A DNA stretch of 64,000 nucleotides from Heliopora coerulea (Eukaryota; Cnidaria; Anthozoa; Scleralcyonacea; Helioporidae). How positions within the stretch are numbered: the first letter of the stretch is position 1; each line of letters starts with the position of its first letter. Positions 1 to 11,593 of the stretch are shown piece after piece. The notes beneath the pieces are model-generated. The model saw only the letters and a program-made list of their open reading frames with translations, was not told the DNA's origin and did no database searches. Both the position numbers and the translations under genes were made by a program. The stretch is from the NCBI GenBank assembly GCA_030142905.1, contig JASJOG010000082.1, positions 1-64,000 of the forward strand. The letters are read 5' to 3'.

Positions 1-308
1 ACGAAAGCTGTATTGGAGTGTGACTGTGGTATCTGTTACTCGATTGCTGGCTTCCCTGGAGGTCCCAGAAAGTCGACTCAAATTCAATTTTGCCAGTATG
101 TCAGCGTATAGGATTACCAGCATGTGAGAACCGATACTTGAATTGACTAGGTTGGTCAGTTAGGCCCTGAGCAAACAAGGAAACATTGCGGAAAAATTAT
201 TTCCCTACAGTGGTACCTGGAACATGGAAACATGTGAGAAACATTCAAAAGCGATGTAAATTAATGTATTGGATATAGCACGGTGTATACAGTAAAACCG
301 TAAGATGC

Positions 309-622
309 ATATTAAAGCCCAGCTCGAGATTCTAATATGAATAACCATGACGGGATAAATCAGGACAAATAACAAAACATGTTAGTTTACAAAAGCTTTA
401 CTGACGCTTTGTTGTTGGCGTGCAACATTATCAAAGTGAGATAAGTGATATATAGGTAAGGATATTAAAATACATCACGTATTTCTCTTTGAAAATGTTG
501 CGCGTCAACAACGAAACGTCAGTAAAGCTTTTGTAAACTAACATGTTTTATTATTTGTCTTGACTTATCCCGTCATGGCTATTCATATTAGAATCTTGAG
601 CTGGGCCTTAATATTCATCTTA
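309..622. repeat. Long palindrome, family A copy 1
   Basis: Two arms of about 135 bp (about 309-445 and 490-622) are reverse complements of each other around a short spacer. The right arm contains tgttgc, a short loop, acaac, then gaaacgtcagtaaag, a pattern shared with the palindromes at 31.3-32.1 kb and 51.7-52.0 kb. The flank outside the right arm (about 618-659) is also shared, in reverse, with 51662-51703, so the repeat unit extends past the palindrome. It lies upstream of the first visible ClC exon, presumably in an intron. No protein is encoded. Confidence 0.75.
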
Positions 623-1550
623 AGACTACGATCTCCGCCTGGTAAATCTCTGGTCAGTGAAACCTTGGGCATCTTGGCAACACTGTTTCTCGGGTAGGCA
701 GGGCAGATGAAGAAACAATGTTCCCGAAACAGAAATCGAGGCCAGAGAGCAAAAAATGTTTCTGAACTCATTAAGAAACGTTTCTTGCTTCCGCAATAAT
801 GCTTCCACGGGTGAGCAAACAAGGAAGTATTTGAGGAAACGTCTAAAATCTCAAATGTTTTTGGCAACAATGTTTCCTCGTTTGTCAAGAGCCCAAAGGA
901 GGGTATAGGCTGCGACATACCTTTACTTAAAACAGTCACAGTATGCCACTCAGTACGTTCAAGTAACGAAAATATTTGCATTCAATGTTGAATATCAAAA
1001 AGAAGCTGTCTTTATCCTCGATTTTGTTATAATTTATCAGACCACGATTATTTCCTCTTGTTTCCTGATTTCAGTTCATCCGACCGTCAGCTGCTGGTTC
1101 AGGTATTCCTGAGTTGATTGGATTCCTTAATGGCACGATCGTGCGCCACATCTTCAACGTCAAAACGATGGTTGTGAAATTCTTTTCGTGCGTTTGTGCT
1201 GTAGCGTCAGGACTCCCGGTCGGACCAGAAGGACCCATGATACACTTGGGGTATTTATGTCTGCCAGTTGTTAAAATTAGTTTTTGAACTACGAAAAAAC
1301 AAAAACGTTTCCTGGGGAAATTAGATGGCGACGAGAAGACGGAAAAAGGTTTCTCTTTTAAAAACTCAAGCAAAAGCCTCGGCTTGTTTGGCGTTTTGCC
1401 AGAATGATAAATGTACTACTTGGGACCCGATAGCGGCCTGATACATCACTTGGCCTGACTCCATTGGTCTTTAGTTATAAATGACCTGTCCAAAGATTAG
1501 TAATGACCTCCATGCAAAGTTGAAACTTACTCTAACTCAAACCCAACCCT

Positions 1551-1860
1551 TATCTTTACCCTAATCCTAACCCAAATCCAAACCCTGATCGTAACCTTAA
1601 TCGTAACCTTAATAGCAACACTAATCGTAATCATAACCCTTGTTCTAACCCTCGTTCTAACCCTCGTTCTAACCCTCGTTCTAACCCTCGTTCTAACCCT
1701 CGTTCTAACCCTCGTTCTAAACCCTCGTTCTAACCCTCGTTCTAACCTCGTTCTAACCCCTAATCCTAACCGTAATCCTAACCGTAATCCTAATCGTAAT
1801 CCTAACCATAATCCTAACCGTAATCCTAATTCTAACCCTGGCTCTGACCCTAATTCTAGC
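1551..1860. repeat. Degenerate telomere-like tandem array
   Basis: Variants of TAACCC and TAATCC run through this stretch. The core at about 1640-1750 is a 12-mer, TAACCCTCGTTC, repeated about nine times with one or two length slips. It sits in the ClC intron between 1250 and 1998. It looks like a microsatellite born from an interstitial telomere-like (TTAGGG) seed, not a real chromosome end, because genes continue on both sides. Confidence 0.8.
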
Positions 1861-4800
1861 TCAAACAGTCAAACATTAATGGCTACATGAATAATTCAGC
1901 CCTGAGAGGCTCACCGTAAAATGAGGATAGAAAATTCTATACAACAGTTTCCTTCTTTAAGTTTTTAAAGCTTTTTCATGTTTGCTTTGTTCCCTAGTGG
2001 CCTGATTGGTGCTGGTCTCAGTCAATTTCGATCGTCGACACTCCATCTTAACGTACCATTGTTTCAAAGATTTAGAAATCCAGAGGATAGGTAACATCGC
2101 AATTTCCGATGATAATTTTGAAGCAATACTTCAAACACGAGTAGATGTTCCTCCTTCGATTTTAAAGCAACGAGAAACATTTAAAAAACAGGGAGAAACC
2201 GTCACTTGCTGGTGAAATTATACAAAAACTACAAACTGGTTGGCAAACCGTCCATGGGAACGTCCCAAACAAATGGAGATCATACTTGGCTGGTCGGAAT
2301 GTTTTTGTTTTTGACTTTGCTTACATTCCATAGCTACCCATCAAGGCAAATTTAGTGCCATGTGATCAATCCTTTCGAGGGACATAACTCCTAGAAACCC
2401 CCTTGCTAAGGGACAATGTAATTTTGATCTGTTTCTATCATGTTTGCTTGCAGACGCAACTTCATTTCTGCTGGTGCTGGAGCTGGGGTTGCTTCTGCAT
2501 TCGGTGCCCCAGTTGGTGGATTGCTCTTTGCTATGGAAGAAGTGTCATCGTTCTGGAACATGAAACTATCTTGGCAGATTTTCTTTTGTACGATGGTTTC
2601 AACTTTCACTACCGTAAGTTTGATTCTTGAGCGATGTATCCACTTATTCTCGACAGTTTTGGCGTAAATTTCGCGTTTTGCCGGTTAACGTATATTTCTC
2701 GAAGTTTTTGTCCAGTGCTTTTTTTAATGTGGGCATCTTGATACAATTCGAAAGAACAAAGCCATCCCTCTTTGGTGTCCTGACGGGTCGAATGCATAAA
2801 AAAGTTGGAATCACTTGTTAGGGATTCTCAATAAAATACTCGCGCATGAATGTTTGCGATGAATTAGACGGAGCAAGCAGATACTTAAGAGCATGAACAT
2901 TCGGTTGGCACGTGGTATCACATGTGTGTGGTGGTGGTGGTGGGGGGTCACTTGAGTCGCTATGTCACCCAGGCTGGTGCATTACGTGGTTAGGAGAGCC
3001 ACCAAGGCAGAGCCACCTGGGTAGGAAAGCCATCAAGGCAGAAGTTTGGTGTGTCGCTAGGGCAGGTGCATTACGTAGGTAGGTACATCGCTTGGGTAAT
3101 TAGGCCAAGTAGCGAGACCAGACCTGAGTTTTGGGGGCCCTACAACGAAGGCAACGTACAATAAACGGGAAATTTTGGCCACGGGAGTACGTATACTGGA
3201 AAATTCTTGTGTTTCAGGCCCTCAGAGACTGATCATCAGGCATTCTGAAATGTTTTGTTCAACATTTCTGGCAATAATATGATTAGTTCAGTAAAATTGT
3301 TCGGATGCAAGTCCACCTCACGTTCCCACCTTGGCCATCCCCTGTTTGGGCCACCTTGATAAATAGTCCTGCTGAAGAAGTTGATTGCCTGGTTGGATGG
3401 GTCAGCTCAGTTGGTGCGTCACTAGGGAAGCTAGGTTACGTGGATAGTTGAGTATCTTGATTCAACTGATTGGTGGAGTAGGTGTATTGGTGGGTCGCCT
3501 TTATAGGGGAAATTAGGCAATGCAGTCAGTTTTGTTTCGTTATTAATGGAATGTTCTGTTTTAATAGGATCTTTTTAATTCAGCATTCAAGGGGTTTGAT
3601 TATGAAGGAAATTTTGGATTATTTAAAGCAGAGCGCTACATTCTTTTCCAGGTACTTTTCTGACATGCCTTGTACTACTTTGTTGTGGTAAAGACTTTTT
3701 TTAATCGACTACCATGTCCGTACGGGAAACTAATTTCCTGACGGTTTTCGTAGAAACAATGAGTTGAAGGACCAAGTAAGCGAAGTTCATGAGGAATTTA
3801 TTATATGAGCTTTCACTCATTTTCTTTACCTTTTTTAAATAATATTTTCGTATATGGATGTTGCTGTTTACCTTACGTAGGACCTTGTTCGTCCCACTTC
3901 ATGTATGCATCAGTGGAACATTCATTTGTCGTTCTTCTCTACAAATAACTTTTTAAAAAAAGTAACTCTATGGTTCTAGTTTATTTTATTTGTCGAGATT
4001 TTTGGTGTAAATATCTGTTTCTGGTTAGTTTTTCCTGAAATCAGATCAGAAGTTTTACCGCCGAAACATATTGGCCAGAAATGAAAAGCGTACAGTGTAT
4101 TGCTCGGGAAGGAGCTATCATAGGATCCTGACCGCTTAACAAGCAACCGCTGTACGTCATTTCACGCACGGACCTCAAAACAAGCTCAGCCACATGATAA
4201 AAGATTTAATTCTTAAGTTCTTGAATATGTGAGTTAGTACACTGGGTTTAGCGTGGAACTAAAACGCCGGTAATGTGAAATTTTAGATCGATCGCGGAAT
4301 CGCTTTCAATATTTTGGTGTTCATCCCGGTGACCATTCTTGGAGTTCTTGGTGGTGTCTTTGGAGCAATTTTCACTTTCATTAACCTCAAGGTATGTATT
4401 CTACATCACTTGCCTTCTTTACAAGCCTAATGCATGTGCTAAATGTGAATAGAATTGTACTTCATTGTACTTAAGTCTAATCACAAAAAAAAAACGGGGG
4501 AAAACGAGATTAAATAAACCGAAGTTAACCTTTGTAAGACCTAGGTTCATTTAAGGCTGTGTTCATGTGGATACGAGTCAGCCTACTTGATAGGGCATCG
4601 CCTAATCTAGACCTAAATGTATTCACTGTCTGAAATAAGTCAGCGTCTAGAATGAACTGTCCTTAGCTTGGAAACGAAATACTTCCAAAACACTTGAAAC
4701 TTCAGGGCTCGAAAATAGCTGACGCTTCCGAAGCTTTTTGCACCACAACTACGCGAGAGAGTGTCAAAACAGGTGGAAAAGGACAATACCCTGACGCTGC

Positions 4801-6067
4801 CAGCAGCTTCAGAACAAACTTGCCAACGTTTCGTACGAAAAGCGGCAGTTTCGTACGATTGCGAGAACATAAGAATGTTTGTTTCGATTTTACTCTTTTG
4901 GCGCGATCATCTTCCTACTTAGGACCCGCAGTGCATAGTTCCCAATTATTAGCCAATGGTTATCATCGACTTGAACCTCCTGTACCGCGTGCTCTCTGTA
5001 AACATCGCTGGTTACTTCATATCTTGTTAAATAATCATCTTGTCGATCCATTTTTATATGAAAATGTCTTCAGAATGAAAGCAGGAGACGAGAATTGTTG
5101 TGAGGAGTCCCTCAATCTGTTTATAACTTGAGAGAGTGAAACTGCGGTTTTGACCCTTGGACTTCAATATAAATTTCGTCACATTTCAATCTCGTATATA
5201 TCTCATATGTGGAAATGTTTCATTCCATGTTTGTCTTTTCAGATTAACAGGTTTCGAAGATTCTACTTGGCCAAAAATAAAACGAAAATTGATCAAACAT
5301 TGTGTTCGTGTATTTGAAGTAGTTTTAGTTATGGTAAGACGATTTTATCTTTTTTATCACTTCTGTTTAAAATTTATTTTTAACTTGTGTTTGATAAAGT
5401 CCATTATTAGACGTATAGACAGAGTGCTTTATTAAGTCGTGAAGCAAAAAGGTAGGTAATTAATGTTTAATACATGCCAATTAGATAAATTAATTCGACC
5501 ACATTAACATATATTACATAGGGGGAATCAAAAGCCCATTTAACGGTTCAATCTGTAGTTTTTCCTGACCGGGAAGGGAGTATACTTGTCATTAGCCCAT
5601 AGCTACTACGAGTATGAAAGTTCAAAGAATACATGATTGACACGGATAATTCTTAAAACAATATACCTTGCTGCTTTTTAGGTAATAGTGGGAACTGTCT
5701 CGGTTTTTCTTCCGTCTCCATTTTCGTGTTCAAAGTTTTGAATGTTCCTTCGAGGGATCCGTCTACAAGTGAGAAAACAGACAAATGTTGTCATGGTCAT
5801 GATACGAGAAAAATTAGGGTTTGTCCTTACGTGAAATCTGAAAAGCTAAGAGTATACTTCCTTCATATTCCTTTTCACCAGGACTAGTTGCTTGATGGAA
5901 ACCCGCAACCCTCTTCACACTGAACGTACAGTGAATAACTACACTTGCCAGAAGGTGTTACCGTCTCTATTAATGGAACTAGTTACACGAACGGTTCATT
6001 TAATCAAGGTATGTATTAAAGGTAGATGAACGGTCTTCAAGCTCGATACTCAGAAAATGATTTCTGA

Positions 6068-6139
6068 GCCCCAGACGGGGATCGAACCCGCAACCTTCTG
6101 ATGACCGGTGAGACGCTCTAACCATTGAGCTACCGAGAC
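6068..6139 (-). mobile_element. tRNA-like SINE body, copy 1
   Basis: On the minus strand a 72-nt unit folds like a tRNA. The acceptor arms GTCTCGG and CTGGGGC pair with wobbles. The A box is TAGCTCAATGGTTAGAGC, the B box is GGTTCGATCC, and the T stem GCGGG pairs with CCCGT. The anticodon arm has a mismatch and position 33 is C, so it is more likely a tRNA-derived SINE or pseudo-tRNA than a working tRNA. Shared flanks (about 6022-6067) recur in the 30.8-kb copy. It lies in a ClC intron. Confidence 0.75.
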
Positions 6140-6311
6140 TCAGATGGTGAGCTAAGGTGCAAATTCGATATATATATGTGCGACCTAAGCGGAAGCCACT
6201 ATATATTAATAATGATTGAAGCAGTTTGATGTTTGAGACGTGAGAGCTTGACAGTTTTGATTGAGTTCAAGATGAGTGACTGCCAAAACGAACTCTGCAT
6301 TCCTCCCTACT

Positions 6312-6485
6312 TCCCTTCCTTCCTTCCTTCCTTCCTTCCTTGCTTGCTTGCTTGCTTCCTTTCCTTCCTTCCTTCCTTCCTTCCTTCCTTCCTTCCTTCC
6401 TTCCTTCCTTCCTTCCTTCCTTCCTTCCTTCCTTCCTTCCTTCCTTCCTTCCTTCCTTCCTTCCTTCCTTCCTTCCTTGCTTGCT

Positions 6486-6539
<54 letters not shown>

Positions 6540-6764
6540 CCTTCCTTCCTTCCTTCCTTCCTTCCTTCCTTCCTTCCTTCCTTCCTTCCTTCCTTCCTTC
6601 CTTCCTTCCTTCCTTCCTTCCTTCCTTCCTTCCTTCCTTCCTTCCTTCCTTCCTTCCTTGCTTGCTTGCTTGCTTGCTTTGCTTTGCTTTGCTTTCACTT
6701 CATTTCCTTTCCATCTTTCCTCCTTCCTTCCTTCCTTCCTTCCTTCCTTCCTTCCTTCCTTCCT
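6312..6764. repeat. (TTCC)n microsatellite with TTGC blocks
   Basis: About 450 bp of TTCC repeats broken by three TTGC blocks (about 6340, 6478-6538, 6659-6680). The open reading frames through it are low-complexity artefacts. It ends about 45 bp before the splice acceptor of the ClC exon at 6809, so the transcribed strand carries an extreme pyrimidine tract there. Confidence 0.95.
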
Positions 6765-9164
6765 ATGTATTGACCTGCTGGTATATTTTCCCTTTGCTGT
6801 TTTTTTAGTTGCCACTCTTTTGTTTGCAAGCGGTGAAGAAGCTATCCATCATCTTTTTTCACGAGGCACGCATCACGAGTTTACGTATGGGTGAGTAACT
6901 AACAGTTAAAGGTAGATCTCAAGAAGCGACCATGAATCGAATCCCTTATTTCTCATTTTGTAGCCCGTTACTGACCGTTCTGGTTGTGTATTTTATATTG
7001 GCCTGTTGGGCTGCGGGGACTGCAATATCGAGTGGACTAGTTGTACCAAATGTTGTAAGTAAAATTACTAGTTTGTATTTCATTGCTCAACGGCTATATA
7101 AGCTATAGGTGGTTTTCACACGAAGACTTTAAAATTCCAAAATATAGACAATAAGTATTTTTCATTTGTTTTTTTACAATCTAGCGATTATTCTAAAAAA
7201 TGTTGACCCCAGTCTCCCTTTGGTGGTGACTCAACCACCCGCAGAGTTTTAGTCCAGTAATCAAATCTCGAATCTGAGACGGAATCCTGAAAATTGTTAC
7301 TCGAGTCTGAATCTGGGTCCGAGTCACGTGTCCTACAACCCTGGTTACCCTTATCCCCACTCATCTGAATCACTTCCTTACAGTAATCAGACAATAAAGT
7401 ATGTTATACCACTAAGCTGCGGAGGAAGGACCCTGTTTTTGTATGTTTCTTTGAAATGCAGTCAACACAAACAAAAATTCCGCGAGTTGCAACAGCTCTG
7501 GAGTTGTATTACATCATGATGTCTTCCCACCCCTTGTTCCCGCTTCCATCCGTGGCAAACTATCTGCAGCCTTGCAGGCAAAAGACATTGTATTTTTGGC
7601 AACCATTTATCATTGACGTGGTGATTTATATTTCCCAGATTTATAGGAGGAACGTATGGACGGATTATCGGAAAGGGAATGGTTGACTTATTTGGCGTTC
7701 ACGTGGAAGGTAATGCCATATGACTAGAGATATTTGTTCTGATGAAAACCGTGGTGTCAAGAGAGGTAAATTGTCCGACGAAGGTGATAATTTGTGTACA
7801 CCCAAGTAGGATTGCTTGTCGTTATTTGGAAAAGCAAAGTCTCAGGACGCTACTGTTGCGGTGAAAAGGCTGGGATGATTCCTTCGACTAGTCACAGAAT
7901 ATGTACGAACCAGTCTTCTAACTCAGTGTCTGTTACTCTGGTGTCCTGAGTGCTCCTATTTCCTGCTTCTCTTTCTAGGAAAAATAACAATACATGTAAC
8001 AACTTTCGGGCTTAGACAATGATTCAAACAGCCTTGCGAGAATTCAAGAGTTGTGTAGCAAAAACTCATCGAGCGAGGACGCTTGCTAGGAATAAGCGAC
8101 CTCGACAACAACGACGATAATACAAGTTTGTCTTTTGGTTGATGATTTGCTCTGTGGCCTCGTTTCCATCTCAAACCTCTGGCGACTGTAATCACAAGCT
8201 GATCTTCACAAACGATTCAAAATCTTATTGATTATTAACCACGATTTTTTGCGCATTATTGTGTATAATTTCGTTACGAAAACCTTTTCGCGTCAAATTA
8301 TGCAGCAGAAGTGGACATTAACTATTTCATTTGATTTCCAAACAACACTTGACAGGTCAATGGCATGGATGGATCCTGGCGCGTTCGCGTTGATTGGAGC
8401 TGCGTCGTTCTTTGGGGGAGTATCAAGGCTTACCATGTCGCTTACTGTTATTATGGTAAGGTCTGTATTGAAATACATACGATTCATATGGTATGGTTGA
8501 GTAAAGTTCTTTTGTTTAGTCATCATCCTTGGCAACGTCATCTTGGCCTCATTAAAAACTTTCTAAGCCCTATCATTTTTGTGATTGCGAACGTTATCAG
8601 GATTACTTATAAAAACGTCATATGACGTCAGACTGCTCATTGTAAAACAGTACACGTATTTGCTCATTCATCAAATTTTGGTGAATATACTGCACTTTTG
8701 TGCGGCAAATCGATATCGAATTTTCTTAACTTTTTCCGGGCGGCATAAGACTTCAGCTATTTTAATCTGTCTAACGCCAGACGATTTTACTCCAGTCTCG
8801 TCAAGGGGAAAAAAGAGTTGGAGGTAGTTTGGAGAGATTCCTCGTGAATCGGCACAAACCTGCTGATTGTAACCTGGGGAGAAATGAACTTACTTCGTGC
8901 TTTTTTGTAAACTAGATCGAAATCACAAACGACATTCAGTTTTTGTTACCTATTATGGTAGCCATAATGGTGTCAAAATGGGTTGGAGACTTCGCTACAC
9001 ATCCGTTGTATCACGCCTTGTTGGAGCTCAAGTGTATCCCGTTTTTAGACTCTGAACCTGTCGTATTTACCCACTCTGGAGATAAAAAGTGAGTTGAAAC
9101 ATAGAGTAAAGATAGTCCTCAAAAAAGTAATAGTCATATTCGCCAATAAAATGAAGTAGAAACA

Positions 9165-9290
9165 TATAGGACATAATATGGTCTGAAGAATCTCAGCGTT
9201 TTCGATCAGCAGGATCATCAGAGAAGACGATTGTGGTGATCGAAAACGTTTCGACTTCTCAGACCATATTTTGATCTATAAATTTATATT
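9165..9290. repeat. Imperfect palindrome with GTTTCGA core
   Basis: tatggtctgaagaa near 9177 and its reverse complement near 9257-9272 bracket an imperfect inverted repeat whose inner parts contain cgttttcgatc and gatcgaaaacg. It resembles the CTGA-N-GA / CGAAAC inverted repeats elsewhere in the window. It lies in a ClC intron. Confidence 0.55.
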
Positions 9291-11040
9291 TTATAATCCT
9301 TAAAACTATGGTGATGCATTGAAAGTAAGATCACTGAACTATGGGTAAAGGGTCAAAAATCTGGAGGTATTATGTGCACCAATCACATCTTGCCATTATT
9401 ATTATCGTGCACCATGAAGGGTTTGTTTTCGTCTGATTATCTTCCTGCATCGTTCTTTTTCTTACATTTTTGGCTTCGGCGGTATTCCTTCTATCTACGA
9501 CACTTTCCCAACTATTTGCAGCGTTAATTTGGAGCTTTATCAAGCTAAAGATGTTATGTCGTCGCCAGCAGAGGTTGGTAGAAAGCTATTCTCCATTCCA
9601 AAAACTTTAAGTTGATCGGATTTATGTCACTTTGTATTGTTACTCTCCAATGCATCGATAAGTCACATTGCAAAGATCAGTGTCAAACGCTAGTGAAAGT
9701 TTTTTTCTGAGGCCGTAGGTAAAACGTAAAGTCAAGAACCGTTTTAAATTAAAGATTGGAAAAAGAGTTGATGTGATTTTCGAGGGAAACCGACAAAAAC
9801 GTTTAGCCCCAGTGATAAGTTTCCCTTTAATGCTACAGTCATGTGTGATGATTGATACAGAATATTTAGCTGAAGTCATCACAACTTAAAAATTGGACGC
9901 CACTTGCATTGTGAAGGATCAAGAGTTTCGAGAACGTTTTCTGACTACATAAGCTTGAGAATTTCCAGGAATATGACTGTTGTCGTGGAAGAAAAATCGG
10001 TGAAGTCGGTCGGTTATATGAGTTAACGTTGTGCTCGATATCTTTCAGGTATTGCAGTTGTCAGAAAGCGTTCAGCACTTGGCCCAGGTCTTGCTTGAAA
10101 CGCCTCATGGGGGGTTTCCAGTTGTCAAGAAATTGCGTCATGGGGATGAAGTTTTTATTGGATTGATAACTAGGTATTTGTGTGATAAGTTTAACCTAAA
10201 GGAAGGTGCAATTATGAAAGGTCTCCTTCAAGGTCATATGTCCTGTTAATTCTGGCGATATTGATTTTGTACTGGCATTGTGTCGTTAGTTGTGTTGTAA
10301 ATGGTGTTTGTGTCAAGGCTGTAGTCGTTGTTGCTGTTGTCGGTATCGTTCTTGCCGTTGTTATGAAGGGCCGGATTAAGAATGAGGTGAGCCCGGGACC
10401 AAATTTTGTGAGAGACCCTCGACTGTAATTTATTTAACCTTTTTAGTTTAGTTATACGATCACTAAATTACTTTGATCTTTATGCTTCCATTATAAAGCA
10501 GCCCACCGTACCCCGCATTACCTATGGTCAGCTGGTAACTAAATATTTGGTGAAACATCGAAAAATATGTTTCATGTTTTGATATTAAGAAAATAAGACC
10601 TGGAATCCCTAAGTGTGGCGCTCCCCCCCGCCCTTAATCCGTCGCTGTTGTTATGGTGGCGGTGGTGATCAGTCTTGTCACTGTGTTCAAATTAATGTTG
10701 TCAATGTTGTTGTGTTTACTTCTCCATTGTTGTACCTGTTTGAAGTCGATGTGATGTAAACACAAGGGACTGTTGAATTACCGTGATTATTATTGCAGAC
10801 TGGATATAAGTATCCTTTTGGCACACAAGAAGTTTAGCAATGGTGATCAACATTCTCCTGATGGTGCTCAAGATTATGAAATCACAGACATTGACTATGA
10901 AAAGGTATCCACCGAATAAACTAAATCCAATCAATTTGGTGGTAACCTGGATAGGTTATGGATTGAAATAATGAAGCTGGCACCCCAACTCGCCCCTTAA
11001 AGCTTGTGTAGACGTGCTAGTTTAATGTACTTAAAAAATA

Positions 11041-11593
11041 CATTAATAATTCATGAGGTAAATACAAAGGAAAATCATAACCGTGTCGTGTCTTTATATG
11101 TGATAAAAACACGCTTACTTTTCTCCTACAATTTTCTTGGCTTAGAAAACATTAATTTTCGAAATTTCTTCATGAATTACTGTATTAAGGCGTTTGTTTT
11201 TTAATCCCGTTCAAAAAACTCGCAGTACGTGCTTTATCAGACCTAAAACACTCGGTTATCGCCTCATGTTTTATATCCATAAAGCACTACTGCTCGTTTT
11301 TTAAACATTACTTAATAAAGTCATTAATAATTCATGAGGTAACTACAAAGGAAAATCATAACCGTGTCGTGTCTTCATATGTGATAAAAACACGCTCACT
11401 TTTCACTTCAAATTTCCTCCGTTTCGAAAACATAAATTTTCAAGCTTTCTTCGCGAATTAGCGTATTAAGGGGTTTGTTTTATAAGCCGTTTAAAAATCT
11501 CGCAGTACGTGCTTTATCGGATCTAAAGCACTCGGCTATCGCCTTGTGTTTTATTTCCGATAAAGCACTCCTGCTCGTTTTTTAAACATTACT
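11041..11593. repeat. Tandem duplication, unit about 281 bp
   Basis: Two diverged head-to-tail copies start at 11041 and 11322, both beginning cattaataattcatgaggta and both ending near a ctgctcgttttttaaacatt segment. Each copy contains cagtacgtgctttatc and a partly complementary taaagcac segment. It lies in the ClC intron between 10904 and 12162. No coding potential was recognised. Confidence 0.85.

Noticed and set aside
583..981. 132-aa open frame on the minus strand
   Set aside because: No conserved motif, overlaps repeat flank, and lies in the presumed 5' intron of the ClC gene.
5157..5435. 92-aa open frame on the plus strand
   Set aside because: Only its middle belongs to a ClC exon (5243-5333) in the shifted frame; the rest is intron.
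6068..6139. Working tRNA gene
   Set aside because: Position 33 is C and the anticodon arm is mismatched; the same unit is repeated with shared 3' extensions, which fits a SINE.
6233..6894. Long open frames in all readings of the TTCC region (up to 191 aa)
   Set aside because: They are translations of a microsatellite whose unit lacks stop codons.
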